A DNA stretch of 64,000 bases from Canna indica (lineage: Eukaryota; Streptophyta; Magnoliopsida; Zingiberales; Cannaceae). The translations under genes were made by a program, and so were the position numbers. Of this stretch, positions 45,815 through 57,314 are shown in pieces (the first letter of the stretch is position 1; each line of letters starts with the position of its first letter). The notes below the pieces were generated by a model. That model was not told where the DNA came from. It saw only the letters and a program-made list of their open reading frames with translations, and did no database searches. The DNA lies in assembly GCA_034359265.1 (NCBI GenBank), contig CP136896.1:33544001-33608000 (forward strand), in the 5' to 3' direction.

Positions 45815-46793
45815 ATCTCCCCCTTTTTGATGATTGACAAACAACCTTAAGAAAATATTTTTAGTTAAGTATAAAGGAAGTCAATTATGGGATTTCTCCC
45901 CCTATCAACATGCATGTCTATGAAAATAAACTCCCCCTATATGCATGATTTTCCTATATTTTCTTCCCTTTTACTTATATTTTTCTCCCCCTTTTGACAT
46001 CAATCAAAAATGGTAAGAAAAATCAATCAAAAGGTAAAAGTTGAAACTCTAAAAGATTTTTCACAATCGCGAAAGTCTCAACTCAAGAGATGAAAACCAA
46101 ACATCGAATAAGAGACCAAGGCATACATGATATCATGAAATAATAAATGAAATCAAAAACCAAGAATCATGTAGTAACTTAAGTATCCATATTTTTAAGT
46201 ATCGGTGAAAGAGTCAAAAATCACTTTATAAATGATTTATCTCATCAATTAAGTAGAACGATACCACACATGAATTCAAAATATCATACCTCAAGTCTCA
46301 TTTGAAAATCTAATGAAGATTCAAAGTATCGAAAAAATGAGCAATTTGAGAAGAGTGATACTTTAGTGGCATTTTCGCAAATAACTGAGATTTTTATGAT
46401 ATTTCCAGAAATCATTCAAACTCTCAAAATATCAAGATATGGTCTTGGGAAACATGTATATTAATCTTGAAGTGAAGATAATGTCATTTGATCAAAATAT
46501 GAACTTAGCACGATTTCATTCAAAGTAGACATGAAAACATGAAAAATGCTAAGTAGCAAATTTTGCTATCATATTTTCTCAAACTTAGACACATGGACAC
46601 CTAACATGAGTGAATCTATGTATGCCCGTCAAGTTTGGGCTAAAAATGAGGTTTTTAAGTCACTTTATTGACTTAGGTCAAAGGGATACTTAAGTATACA
46701 TAAATCAAACTCTTAAATCCCTATCAAATCATATTCTTGACGAAAAGTTTTGAAACTTTAACAGGAGAAACTAGATTTTTCAAGGAATCTACA
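45815..46793 (-). other. TR-GAG-3 3' interior and polypurine tract
   Basis: The purine tract is 45829-45815 (AAAAAGGGGGAGAT on the minus strand). Three further CTCCCCCT motifs occur within 170 bp. The rest is non-coding, and 46390-46630 is similar in reverse complement to 5440-5700 of TR-GAG-1. It ends at LTR-E. Confidence 0.75.
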
Positions 46794-47535
46794 TGTCACA
46801 CCCCAAATCCGGTATGACCGACCAGGATACGCCACGTACCCCGAAGCCTAACCCAACTCAAACATAACAGCAATAACCTGAACAGTGGGAGAATTTTTTT
46901 TTGAAAAGAATAGACATGACATCATGAACTAAACCAAACTAAAACTCACTATGAATACACTGAACAAGTTATTAAAAAGGAGTTCAAATAAATAAACAAG
47001 ACTCCTAAAATAAAAATAAAATGCGGAAACAACAACCCGAATCAACATGACTCAACAACTCAAGAGACACTAAAATGACTCAGGTATCCTCCTCGATCAC
47101 GATATGTCAGGAGACTCGCTGCCCTGCCGTCACCAGCCGCGCTACTACACCCCGGTACCTCTTTGATTTAACTCAAGTGCTGTAAAATAATAGAAATGAG
47201 GGGTAAGTTCAACTAGGACTTAGTGAGTAGATCAGTCCTCAATTCACAAAATCAATCATCATGCATAAAAACACAAATAGCCGATATATAATGAAAAGCA
47301 ACGATGACAGGAATAATCAACAATAATCATCATTTACATGAGATATAAATATCACCAAGCATAACCATCCACCCATATAAATAATAATCATAATGAGTGT
47401 ATCCAATAATCCAACAAGATATAACATTCATCAAGTGTAACCATCCATGAGTATAAATGACAACCAAAATGCAGATATCCAATATCTTAATGAATATAAA
47501 CCTCATGTAATTAACGAACCATCCAATCAAGTCAC

Positions 47536-48030
47536 CCGAGTCGATCGTCAATGTGGCGGTGCTGATGAGCTTCCCGGTCTAGGGATGCGTCGGCCAAATA
47601 TCCAGGGACCCGTCGGTCCAATAATCCAGAGACCCGTCGGTCTATGAGTCGGGCGCTGATCACCTCTATTTCAGCGTGCTTCCCGCTCACACCACCCAAG
47701 TCGGTCGTTAGTGTGGCGGCTGACGAGCTTCCCGGTCCACAATCACAAACACATCCAAGCATGTATATAATAAACAATAATTAACAATAAATAAATATAA
47801 CATCCACAAATAAACAATAATCATCCAACATCCACACAAGCCACCCGAGTTGGTCGTCAGTGTGGCAGTGTTGACAAGCTTCCCGGTCCAGGGACCCGTC
47901 AGTCCAATAATCCTGAGACCCGTCGGTCTACGAGTTGGGTGCTGATCACTTCTGTCTCAGCGTACTTCTCGCTCTTGCCACCCGGGTCGATCGCTAGTGT
48001 GGCGGCTGGCGAGCTTCCCGATCCACATCC
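47536..48030 (-). repeat. Long tandem duplication inside LTR-E
   Basis: Two copies of a unit of about 300 bp contain GAGCTTCCCGGTC, GACCCGTCGGTC and AGTGTGGCGGC motifs, and each unit holds shorter internal repeats of the same motifs. Confidence 0.8.
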
Positions 48031-48086
48031 ACAAGCACATCCATGTATTCACAACCAATCCAAATTATATATATATATATATATAT

Positions 48087-50123
48087 TGTAATATCCTAGA
48101 TATTTTAATTATATTCTTTTGATTATTGGTTGTGTTTGCCAGCCTAGCGGATTAGTTCGAAGTCGAGCCGAGTCGACTCATGGTCTGGCGCGAGTTTGCG
48201 AACTCGGGTAAGTAAGAATATGAGTTATATAATTTTGCTTGTGTAGATTAATTTATTTAATTTTTATATTGTGTATGCATGATTGTTTAATTATGTCTCA
48301 TGTGGGTGTGCATGTATTGGATGATTATGTGGAAAATAGGATTAATTAAGATAATTTAAGTTAGCGGGTTCGGGTTCAGCTTGAGGCAGATGCGGGTTGG
48401 ATAAAGGGTTTAGAGGGGTTAGGGTTGAGGAGGGGGTATCAAACCCCCTCCCCTTGGCTAGTGGCTCCCTATTGGAGCCGCACAAACCATCGAGGGAAGA
48501 GAGGAGCCATGAGCCGCCCCCCCTTCCTCTCTCTTGCAGCCGGCAAGCCAAGCCGATTAGCCACCGAGCCTTCCTCTCTTCTTCCTCTTCTTTCCTTTCC
48601 TTTGGAGCCGAGCCAAGAGGAGCCGACTTGAAGCCGCCAGCCCATCTCTCTTCCTCTCTCCCTCTCTTCTTCCTTTCATGCTGATTATGATGAATCTGTG
48701 CTGTTCTTAAAATGCTTGTTGTGGTGTATGTATTTATTTGAACATAGTCGTGTAACCTATCGTTTTGACCAGAAAACATAGTTTTGAGACCTTATTCGGG
48801 TTAGATACATCAGTTTTGGGCACGACAGTAAGCTAAAATAAAACCCTAATCTTGGTGATATAAATTTTAATTGCATAATTAAAATTGGGCAAAGGGTCAG
48901 CATCATCTGTTATGAACCAACAAGTAAAGTTTATGCATGAAATAAAACCACACGGGTTATGACAATACGGGTCTAGGAGTTGGGGTCCGGTATTGTAGTC
49001 TTGAGACGCTTTCCAATAAGGACACCCCTAAGACACCGTAGGAGAGACTTGACTTAGGTCATGTTGCGTCATATCTTTATGAATGGCAGAGAGGCTCGTT
49101 GAGGAGCCGGATTGCGGGCTAGGCCCAGGAGATTGGATGGCTAATTCCCAATCTGTGGAACAAGTTCGGTTTAGTAAATCTCGACTGTTCTGGTTTGCCT
49201 CGTGGGATAAGTTCGGAGGGCCTACCCGATTATCCCCGAGATAGTTTTAAGGAATAAGTTCGGAGGGCCTACCCGATTATTCTTGTGATATCTTAAAGGG
49301 GTAAGTTCAGAGGGCCTACCTGATTACTCCTGTGATATCTTAAAGGGGCAAGTTAGAATGGGCAAATCCCGATTGTCCCTACGTGTCTCGTGGAGCAAGT
49401 TCGGAGGGCCTTCCCGATTGCTCCTGAGTTTCTTTATACTAGGATAAGTTCGGAGGCCCTTCCCGATTATCCTAGTATGTGTTGTTGCCTTAGGGCATGG
49501 TAGGCTTAGGCCTGTTGATCTTCACCATTTGGATGTTGGATGCCTTCGGGCAGGTGGTGGCCAGATGGCCTATTAGCTGGTCACTCCCTTGTGACCTTTT
49601 CCTACTTGAGTAAGGAGTTTTACTTTACGCATCTTATCTGTGTTATTTTTTCGTGGGGGTTGGTAGAACCGCTCACTGAGTTCTTTTGAACTCACCCGTT
49701 GTCATTGTTTTATTTTTGCAGAGCCTGACCAGTGAGGTGGGATGGAGCACTTGGCGCAGCTAGAGGGCAGAGAAGCCACATGATCTCATAGCAACCCTAG
49801 TTAGGGGTCGTAGTCGAGTCTGTAGTAGTTTGTCATGCACTTTTATTTTGGTATTTTGGAGTTGTAGTCCCGTGGGGACATTCATGTTTTTATTCAGATT
49901 TTATTTAAATATCAGTGCTGATACTCTTTGATTCATTTTATTCCGCACTCGAGCTTTTGACAAAAACTATATTGTTTAATGAAATCTGTCTATGTTTCTC
50001 TTTATAAATAAAACTGTTGTTTCTTTCCGCTATCTTTTGTGAGTTGGCATGTGCATATGTTAGCCTGCGGGGTATAGGCACGTATACCCTGGCCGGTCAT
50101 GTGACCCTGTGTTTGGGGTGTGA
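48087..50123 (+). mobile_element. LTR-H: solo LTR of the Gypsy-1 family
   Basis: It starts TGTAATATCCTAG and ends TTTGGGGTGTGACA, with TATAT at 48082-48086 and 50124-50128, although the left flank is a TA run, so that duplication is weak by itself. It is 2037 bp, opposite in orientation to Gypsy-1, sharing GCCAGCCTAGCGG, the TTAGGGTTGAGGAG region, the hairpin array and the end. A CTCACTGAG block and TTTTTGCAG lie at 49671-49721. Confidence 0.92.
49158..49473 (+). repeat. Array of seven hairpin units in LTR-H
   Basis: Units of about 33 nt, such as GGAGCAAGTTCGG...CCCGATTGCTCC and AGGATAAGTTCGG...CCCGATTATCCT, are spaced 12-24 nt apart. The outer stem differs from unit to unit but stays paired. 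Confidence 0.9.
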
Positions 50124-50835
50124 CATATATATACATGAAATAAAATAAATGCGTAACACTTTCATGCTGTAAACCGTCCCGAGACCACCGGAGCCCTTAA
50201 TACCCACAAGTAAAGGGGTGCATGTCCCATATTATTCATAGCATGAGAGTAACGACAATTTAAGAGATAGTCAAAATAAATCGTATTGCACACAATTAAA
50301 TCAAACCATGCCATTCATCTATAAAATATAAAGAAACACCATCCATATTTTCAACACGTCAAGGGAAACCTATCTTTTACTTGTCTTTAAACTCTTCCTT
50401 CTCGTGTTTGCCCCTAAATTGAATGTATAAGCATATATGAGCAGTTTAATTCCTTCTACCAAGTTTAAGCTCTCTAAATTGATGTGTACTACCCTAGTTC
50501 TTGATCAATCTAAAATCATGAAACAATGCCAAAAGAAACTTCAACAGTAAAATTTATGGAATGGAGCAACAAGATAATATTTCGTCATAGGATAATACTG
50601 ACCTAGGATGAGATTCACTTTATTAATTATTAAAAACCACAAATCAACCTTGATTGGAATAATAAAACATATAAAATTTGATTTTTTAACTCGGCACGCA
50701 AAACGAGGCATCAACTGCCTATTGCTTTTAAAATCCAGAGGTCTGATGGAGAAATAGATCCCGCCAATGAATCCAAAATATCGATTAGATGAAATTTCAT
50801 ATATAACATGAATATTTTTGCTAAGCTTAAGGCCT

Positions 50836-51812
50836 CCAAATTACGAACTTTGCTAGAGTAAATACACATAAAAAATACGAACTTTGGACATTTTTCCATT
50901 TTTAACATAAACTTTTTCAATTAGCAAGAAAATACACGAACTATCATTCTGTTACCCCGTTTAGCACGTACCATCATTTTTGACGATTTTGGCTGATGTG
51001 TCACTTAATAGAGAATACGTGATAAATTTTATCTTACATGGATTATTATTTTATTATTTTAACTATTTTATTATTTTAAAAATATTAATATTTTATTCTA
51101 TCAACTCCATCTCTCTTCTCCTCTTCGTCTGCCGGCCAACGCCATTCTCCTCCATCGCTGGCGGTGGATTTGGCAGGTGGAGTCCACAATGTGGACCCAC
51201 GGCGGCAGCGTTGCCTCCATCATCTTCGTCGAGGACCCGAATGGCGTTACTGGCGCCATGACCCACTCCGACCGCCGCCTCCACCAACTGTTGAATGAGG
51301 ACGACTGCATCCTTAAGGGGCGACCACTCCAACCCGAATGTCGTCTGGTTCTCCCCATCTGATGACCTCTTCTTTAAGGGGTGTCTCCTCCTACTCGAGC
51401 CCTCTTCGCTAAGTGTCACCACCATCCTCCTGTGTCATCAAGCATCGACCCTCGGCAGCTTGACGAGCTCGAGACCTTCGTCGACTACAATGCGTCGTTG
51501 ATGAACAGAAAAATGAAGAGGAAGCGAACAATTTTAATTTCTTGATCACAGTCAATCAATCAATCAACTTTGTCCCTGAGCAAAAAGTATAATATAAATC
51601 CAATTAGATATATAAGAGCGAGCGGATCGAATCTCTCTCCATAATAATATGAAGAAACGAGAAAGAACCCCATCTGCATGCTCTTCATGAACCCCATCTA
51701 GAGGCGGAGTACTATGCATGCTCTCCACAAACCCCATCTGCTGCGAAATCGATAAGAGATCGTCGACGCTACTCTCGTCGACCATAAAGCTCGTGGAGGA
51801 CGAAGCAGCAGA
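50836..51812. other. Unidentified sequence with gene-like GC-rich block
   Basis: Left part: AT-rich, with repeated ATACGAACTTTG/ACACGAACTATC motifs resembling a transposon end. From 51110 to 51500 a GC-rich block gives open frames on both strands (plus: MWTHGGSVASIIFVEDPNG); from 51812 to 51564 the minus strand is open (MVDESSVDDLLSISQQMGF). I do not recognise either product. Both could be captured gene fragments cut off by CACTA-B2 at 51813. No partner terminal repeat was found. Confidence 0.45.
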
Positions 51813-51834
51813 CACTACAACATTTTAGACCTAC

Positions 51835-52375
51835 GAGAACAGTTGAAAATCGTTCCCAAAAGACAATAAATCGTTCCCATAGACCTACGGGAACGGTTAC
51901 CCAAGTGTACTCAAATCAGCCGTTCCATTAGGTTATAGGAACAATTTTCGTCCCTATGACCACGCTGCCAAAAAAATCGTTCCCATAGGTCCAGCCTATG
52001 GGAACGGTTGTTAAAGTGTTCCTGTACCATGCCTATAGGAATGGCTGAAAAACTATTCCTGTAAATCTATCTTATAGGAACAGTTTTTAGCCGTTCCTAT
52101 AGCTACACAATATAGGAATAGTTTTTAACCGTTCCTATAGGTACAAATTATAGGAACGGTTTTTAACCGTTCCTATAGGATGAAATATAGGAACGGTTTT
52201 TTGACCATTCCTAATAGTCATATATAATAGGCACGGTTGAAACCGTTCCTATAGGCCGAAACTATAGGAACGGGTACAAGAACCGTTCCTATAGGCCGAA
52301 ACTATAGGAACGGGTACAGGAACCGTTCCTATAGGTGAGAGGAACCGTTCCTATAATTGTTCCTAAACCTGTAAA
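51835..52375. repeat. CACTA-B2 left subterminal repeats
   Basis: About twenty GGAACGG/CCGTTCC arms form repeated hairpins of the type ATAGGAACGGTTTTT...AACCGTTCCTATAG. Near 52255-52340 one unit with CGAAACTATAGGAACGGG is duplicated almost exactly. Confidence 0.9.
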
Positions 52376-53563
52376 CCATACAATTTTCACACACAACTAT
52401 ACAATTTCACAAACGTAGATTCGAAAATATAAATTTCATTCAAACGTAGAATATATTTAATTGTTGACAAAATAACAAATTCACAATTATAGTATTCTCA
52501 TTCCACAATTTCACAATTAAGTCTAACTAAAGTTCACAAACATGTGAAATTGTTCTATCAAGCCTAGCATTCCCATTAGCCAAGTCCTCTTAATCATCTC
52601 CTCTGTGAAATTCATCTTTCTTCTCTCAATTCATCATTTTCTTGCAAAAATCAATTGAATAATTAAAAAGTATCAAAAGACTCCATAATCATATATTAAA
52701 CTAAAATTACTTGATTAATAGGATGATGTGTGGAAGTGGAAGAACCTAAGATGCTATTGGCATCCCTTGGAGTAGTTGGTGGTGCCAACAGAGCTGTTAT
52801 AGCCTCTATGTCCAAATCTGGGTTCGCCTGTGAAATAAATGTCTTCAAAAGGGATTGCATTCCTTGCATTTGGCATTGCATCTGGTTCTGTCTCTCTTCC
52901 ATTTTTGCATGTCTTTCTTCCACTATTGCATGTTGCTCCTTCAAAGACTTCACCTCTTGGTCATGTTTTTCCTAAATTACTGCAATTTCTTCATATTTTT
53001 TTAAAATTGTGGGTGTAATTGTTCCTCCATAACAACACACCCTTCCTGACTTCTCTATTCCAAACATAGATTGAAAGGCCTCAGTAGTAGGTTTCCCATC
53101 ATGCTCAACCATGGTTTTAAGCTTTTCCTAAATGTATATTTAATAATGTTAGTGATAATAATAAATAATTAAGTAAAATAATAGCTAGAAGAAAAACTCA
53201 CAATTGTCTCTTCAGTTTCATCATCTAAGGCTTTTCCATCCTTAGTCCGAGTTTCAACAAACATCTCAACTTGACTGGGTTCTTCATTCTTTCGAGAATG
53301 CTTTATATAAATCACAAGAATTAGTTAAAACATAATATCGATATTACTATTCAAAATATGAATCTGTTTATGCAAAAAAATATTACCAATTTTTCTTTTA
53401 TTACAGAAAATCTTTTATTGCCCATCCGATGCCTCCATTTTTGCTGTGATATGTTCAATCTATTTTGTTGGCACATATCCTACATCAATAACAAAGAAAC
53501 TAAATATATGCAACCAGAAAAATTTTACAAGTATATATCAATGCATAACCATATTAAAAAAAT

Positions 53564-53890
53564 AGCTTGCTATAGGAATGATAGGAATGACTAGTTATCC
53601 AAACTGAATAGGAATATCAGTCCTATATCAGGACTGATATAGGAATGACTAGCTGTCCAAATTCTAAGAAAATAAAGTAACATCTATATATACCCATTGA
53701 ATTACACAATTCCATCATAAGAAATGAGTATTGAGATTTTAAGAAACCTTCTCTGTCAAGCACTAGAAATTTACTTGGACCTAGTTGCTTCACATAGGCT
53801 AATTTTACTTGGACCTGGTTGCCTTCTCTATTAAGCTAATGAAGGAAACAATCAGGTCATGCCATGGTTCAAAATCAAGTCTTTATGGCA
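53564..53890. repeat. Direct repeat, left copy (TNPA intron)
   Basis: The AGCTTGCTATAGGAATGATAGG start and CAAGTCTTTATGGCA end match a shorter copy at 56808-57080. The pair flanks CACTA-C and other sequence and is absent from the matching place in CACTA-B1. Confidence 0.78.
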
Positions 53891-54007
53891 TGCTTTGTGT
53901 CATTTGATTAATTAGTATCAGATTTTCTTTTCAAAAGATTGTTTTGAATATAATTAAATAGAATAAATGCTGTTAAACTAGAACATACCACTACTAGAAA
54001 TTGAGTC

Positions 54008-54243
54008 TTCAGCAACGGCTATCAGCAATGACCGCTCAAGCCGTTGCTATTTGCAACGACATTCTTACGGCCGCTCAAGCCGTTGCAGATATGTTGTATC
54101 TGCAACGGCTTTCTAACGGACACGCGAGCCGTTGCTGATAATTTTAATTATCAGCAACGGCTTTCTAACAGACAAGTGAGCCGTTGCTGATGATAACTTA
54201 TTAGCAATGGCTTTCTAACGGGCGAGTGAGCCGTTGCTGATAA
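54008..54243. repeat. CACTA-C subterminal hairpin repeats
   Basis: There are about five units of the type AGCAACGGCTTTCTAACGG...GAGCCGTTGCTGA, each self-complementary at its ends, spaced about 60 bp. Confidence 0.88.
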
Positions 54244-54947
54244 GTTTATATAGGTCGAAGATCGCGCCCGACCCTTCTTCCTCCCGCTGCTGCCGCCGCC
54301 GCCTCCTCCTCCCGCCTCTCGCCGCCGCTGCCGACGTCGATGATGCCGAGCTGCTGCTGCCGACGATGCCGTCTGTCCTCGACCGCCGATTTCAAGTATT
54401 CATCGCCGCCCGGCCGTCTCTTCCCATTGCGGCCGGCGGGAAATCCGATCGAAACCCTATTTTTAGGGTTTCGGCCGGCGGCGGTCGGCTGATGGCCGCC
54501 GCCGGAAAGAGTAGATTTATGATTTTTTATTTTTTTATTTATATGTTAATTAATTATTTAGATTAATTATTTAATTTGTTAGATTAATTATTAGGGTTTA
54601 GATTAATTTTTAGGGTTTAGATTAATTTCAGAATTGTCCACTATGGCATTGTGCCAGAATCGTCCACTTCGAACGCGTGCCGGAATCGTCCACTTCGGAC
54701 GCGCGTCGGAATCATCCACTTCGGACTCTTGCCGAAATCGTCTAATTTGTACTCGTGTCGGAATTGTCCAATATGGACTCGAACTGTCTCGAAACATTTA
54801 GAAAATAATCATCCATCCGACGAGTTGATATGTTTCACGTACGCATCGACGAGTCGGATATGATTTAGCAAAACCTTAGATCCGTTCAGGGATTGTATGT
54901 TCGTGTAAAAGAAGTAGATGATCTTTTATACGACGTACAATTCTTGA

Positions 54948-55191
54948 ATTGTCCCTGATTGGACAATTTGGGAATATAGTTATTTGTACTGCACTTACGT
55001 TTTTATTTTAACTGTTAACTAATTATTCTAGATTTCGGCAACATCTCTCTTGTTCTCCGATACGCGCCCAGATGATATGCGTATTCGGAGAACTATAGGG
55101 AGATGCTGCCGAAATTTAGAATGAAGTTAGCGGTTAAAATAAGTACTTAGTGCAATATAAATAACATAAATCCCGAATGGAATAGGACAAT
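54948..55191 (+). other. Conserved foldback upstream of TNP2 (CACTA-C)
   Basis: An inverted repeat of about 244 nt ends 49 nt before the TNP2 ATG. The arms begin ATTGTCC and end GGACAAT, with TTTCGGCA/TGCCGAAA and GTTCTCCGATACGC/GCGTATTCGGAGAAC inner stems and a GCCCAGATGATAT loop. It is homologous to 24219-24464. Confidence 0.88.
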
Positions 55192-55239
55192 CTCACCTAA
55201 AGACATTAACCAAAGAAATTGTCATTGATTGACAGAATC

Positions 55240-56364
55240 ATGTCGGCTGATCGAAGTTGGATGTACCGACGTCTTGATCGTGGAGCTTTAACGAATGAGT
55301 TTTGATTAGGCGTAACGTACTTCCTAAATTTTGCCTATTCTAATCGGAATTTCGTTAGCATCGGTGATCAAATCCGATGTCTATGCCGCATTTGTTTGAA
55401 TGGACGATTTTTGGATCGGGAGACTGTCACTCTGCATCTATATAGCAAAGGATTTGCACCAAGATATTTTCTATGGACTTGTCACGGGGAGTCACGCGAA
55501 GTCGGGACATCGAGCAATCCTGTCGTTCAGACATATGGTGAATCTTCCTCTGCTGGTGCTTCATCATCCAGTCAATCTAATCCCTATAGAACTATGATAC
55601 TTGATAGTCTTGGGGGTCAGTTCCACCTGAATGATAATGTTGATCGACCAGTTCTTCAGACATCAGTCCCACCAGATACTACAGCGGTTGATATCACAAA
55701 AGTACAAACTACGGTAGAGATTGAATTACCGAATAAAGAAGCTGCAGAATTTTACGAGATGTTGAAAGCTGCCGATGAACCTTTGTATGAGAATTGTCCT
55801 AAATACACTAGGTTTTCAGCAATGACACATCTCTTAAACATCAAGGCCGATTGTAATATCAGCGGAGTTGCGTATGATCGGATTGCTGGATTGATTAATG
55901 GAATGCTGCCTACTGATAACAAGTTTGAGCCAACTTTTTATAAGACTAAAAAACTAATGAGAAAATTGGGGCTTGGGTACGAAAAAATACACGCGTGCCA
56001 AAATAACTGCATTTTATATTATAAAGAAAATGTGCAGTTGGATAAATGCCCTGTATGTCAACATCCTCGTTACAAGGAGAAGAAATCAGTCCGACAGAAA
56101 AATATCTCGTTTAAGGTGCTTCGGTATTTTCCACTAACACCGAGGCTTCAAAGATTATTCATGTCGGAAAAGACAGCCCCCTACATGAGTTGGCATGCAA
56201 GAAGTCGTGATGATACAGTAATGACTCATCCATCTGACAGTGAAGCATGGAAACATTTGGATACATGTTATCCTTCATTTGCTAGGGATACTAGAAATAT
56301 CAGATTGGGATTGTGCACAGATGGTTTTAATCCGTTTGGACATTCTGCAACTCCTTATGGTTAA
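55240..56364 (+). pseudogene. TNP2 transposase of CACTA-C, 5' half only
   Basis: The ATG at 55240 (MSADRSWMYRRLDRG) has the same upstream bases, ACAGAATC, as TNP2-A. The transposase-associated domain (FLNFAYSNRNFVS, FLDRETVTLHLYSKGF) is followed by the N-terminal part of Transposase_21: FYEMLKAADEPLYENC, FYKTKKLMRKLGLGYEKI, CPVCQHPRYKEKK, MTHPSDSEAWKHLD and RLGLCTDGFNPFG. A TGA at 55303-55305 interrupts the frame once. Coding ends at 56364, just after HSATPYG, so most of the catalytic core and DUF4218/DUF4216 are missing. The TDGFNP Asp is present, unlike in TNP2-A and TNP2-B2. Confidence 0.9.
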
Positions 56365-56807
56365 AATTCAAACTGGTTCTCAATACGCTATTTAGTTTTT
56401 TAGGCCTTTTCAATTGCTAACTCTGATCATAGTATCCTGATACTGGATACTATCAGTATCCTAATATATATCAGTATCAGGATACTAATATCCTGATATC
56501 AGTATCCTTATAGGAAGCTCCAGCTTATTCCTTGGCTGTAGCACTGGACTAGGGAAATACTAATATCTTGCATGCTTCTTTTCTTTTGGTATTTTGGGCA
56601 TCCTCATTATTAGTGGAATATATTATATGGCTCTTAAAACAAAATTAATTAAATAGCAACAACAATTAGTAGAAGGAAAAAGCTTCACACCCCAAGGTAG
56701 ATAGGATATTGATATCAGGGTCTACTGCTTATTTATGCTTATTAGTTACCTGTGTAACTATCCAGCTTAAGGATAAAAATTATGCTCTGTAACAGCTCGA
56801 TCAGTAT

Positions 56808-57080
56808 CAGCTTGCTATAGGAATGATAGGAATGACTAGCTGTCCAAACTAAATAGGAAGAAGCTCCAGATTATCAAGACTAATATAGGAATATCAGTAC
56901 TATATCAGGACTGATATAGGAATGACTAGCTGTCCAAATTCTAAGAAATGAGTATTGAGATTCGAAGAAGCCTTCTCTATCAAACACTAGAAATTTACTT
57001 GGACCTGATTGCCTTCTCTATTAAGCTAATGAAGGAAACAATTAGGTCATATCATGGTTCAAAATCAAGTCTTTATGGCA
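56808..57080. repeat. Direct repeat, right copy
   Basis: A shorter partner of 53564-53890, lacking about 50 bp in the middle; it includes CTTGCTATAGGAATGATAGG and GAAATTTACTTGGACCTG. Confidence 0.78.
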
Positions 57081-57314
57081 GGAACTAAAATCAAGTGTTT
57101 TTGTAATTTTTAAAAATGAAATGTGGCTGCTTGCATTGTGTAATAAAGAGGTGGTTGTCAGTCCTCTTCAAGCTGCGCTAAAATCTTGTTCAAGTTTGGA
57201 TAATATTCAAAATTGCCATAATTCTTCTACTTGTTGCAGATATGTTAAACAAAAATAGCTTTAATATGGATGAGGATAGCAGAGAGAAACTTAGAAGATT
57301 GAAGAGGAAGGAGA

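Larger units (their letters stand above)
46794..50835 (-). repeat. LTR-E: gypsy-type LTR interrupted by LTR-H
   Basis: On the minus strand it ends GGATTTGGGGTGTGACA at 46794. After the insertion of LTR-H it resumes at 50124 and shares with LTR-C the block around 50520-50830 (AGAAACTTCAAC, GGCACGCAAAA, ATTTCATATATAAC). The start of the LTR is not found: similarity ends near 50835, where unrelated sequence begins, so the right border is approximate. No coding region adjoins it in the window. Confidence 0.7.
53989..56364 (+). mobile_element. CACTA-C: truncated CACTA transposon inside a CACTA-B2 intron
   Basis: The left end CACTACTAGAAATTGAG at 53989 is preceded by TAC. GCAACGGCTTTC subterminal hairpins (54008-54243), a GC-rich leader (54260-54500), a conserved foldback (54948-55191) and the 5' half of TNP2 (55240-56364) follow in sense. 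The TNP2 frame ends abruptly, and no matching right terminal repeat or second TAC was found up to 60500, so the 3' end is deleted and the right border is approximate. Confidence 0.82.

Noticed and set aside
48342..48779. 145-codon minus-strand frame
   Set aside because: It lies in the promoter-side GC-rich part of LTR-H and is not conserved in the Gypsy-1 LTR.
49158..49473. Regularly spaced repeats resembling a CRISPR array
   Set aside because: Units differ from each other, spacers are short and similar, and the array lies inside a plant LTR.
50836..51000. Mutator-like terminal inverted repeat
   Set aside because: The ATACGAACTTTG motifs are suggestive, but no inverted partner or 9-bp duplication is visible in the window.
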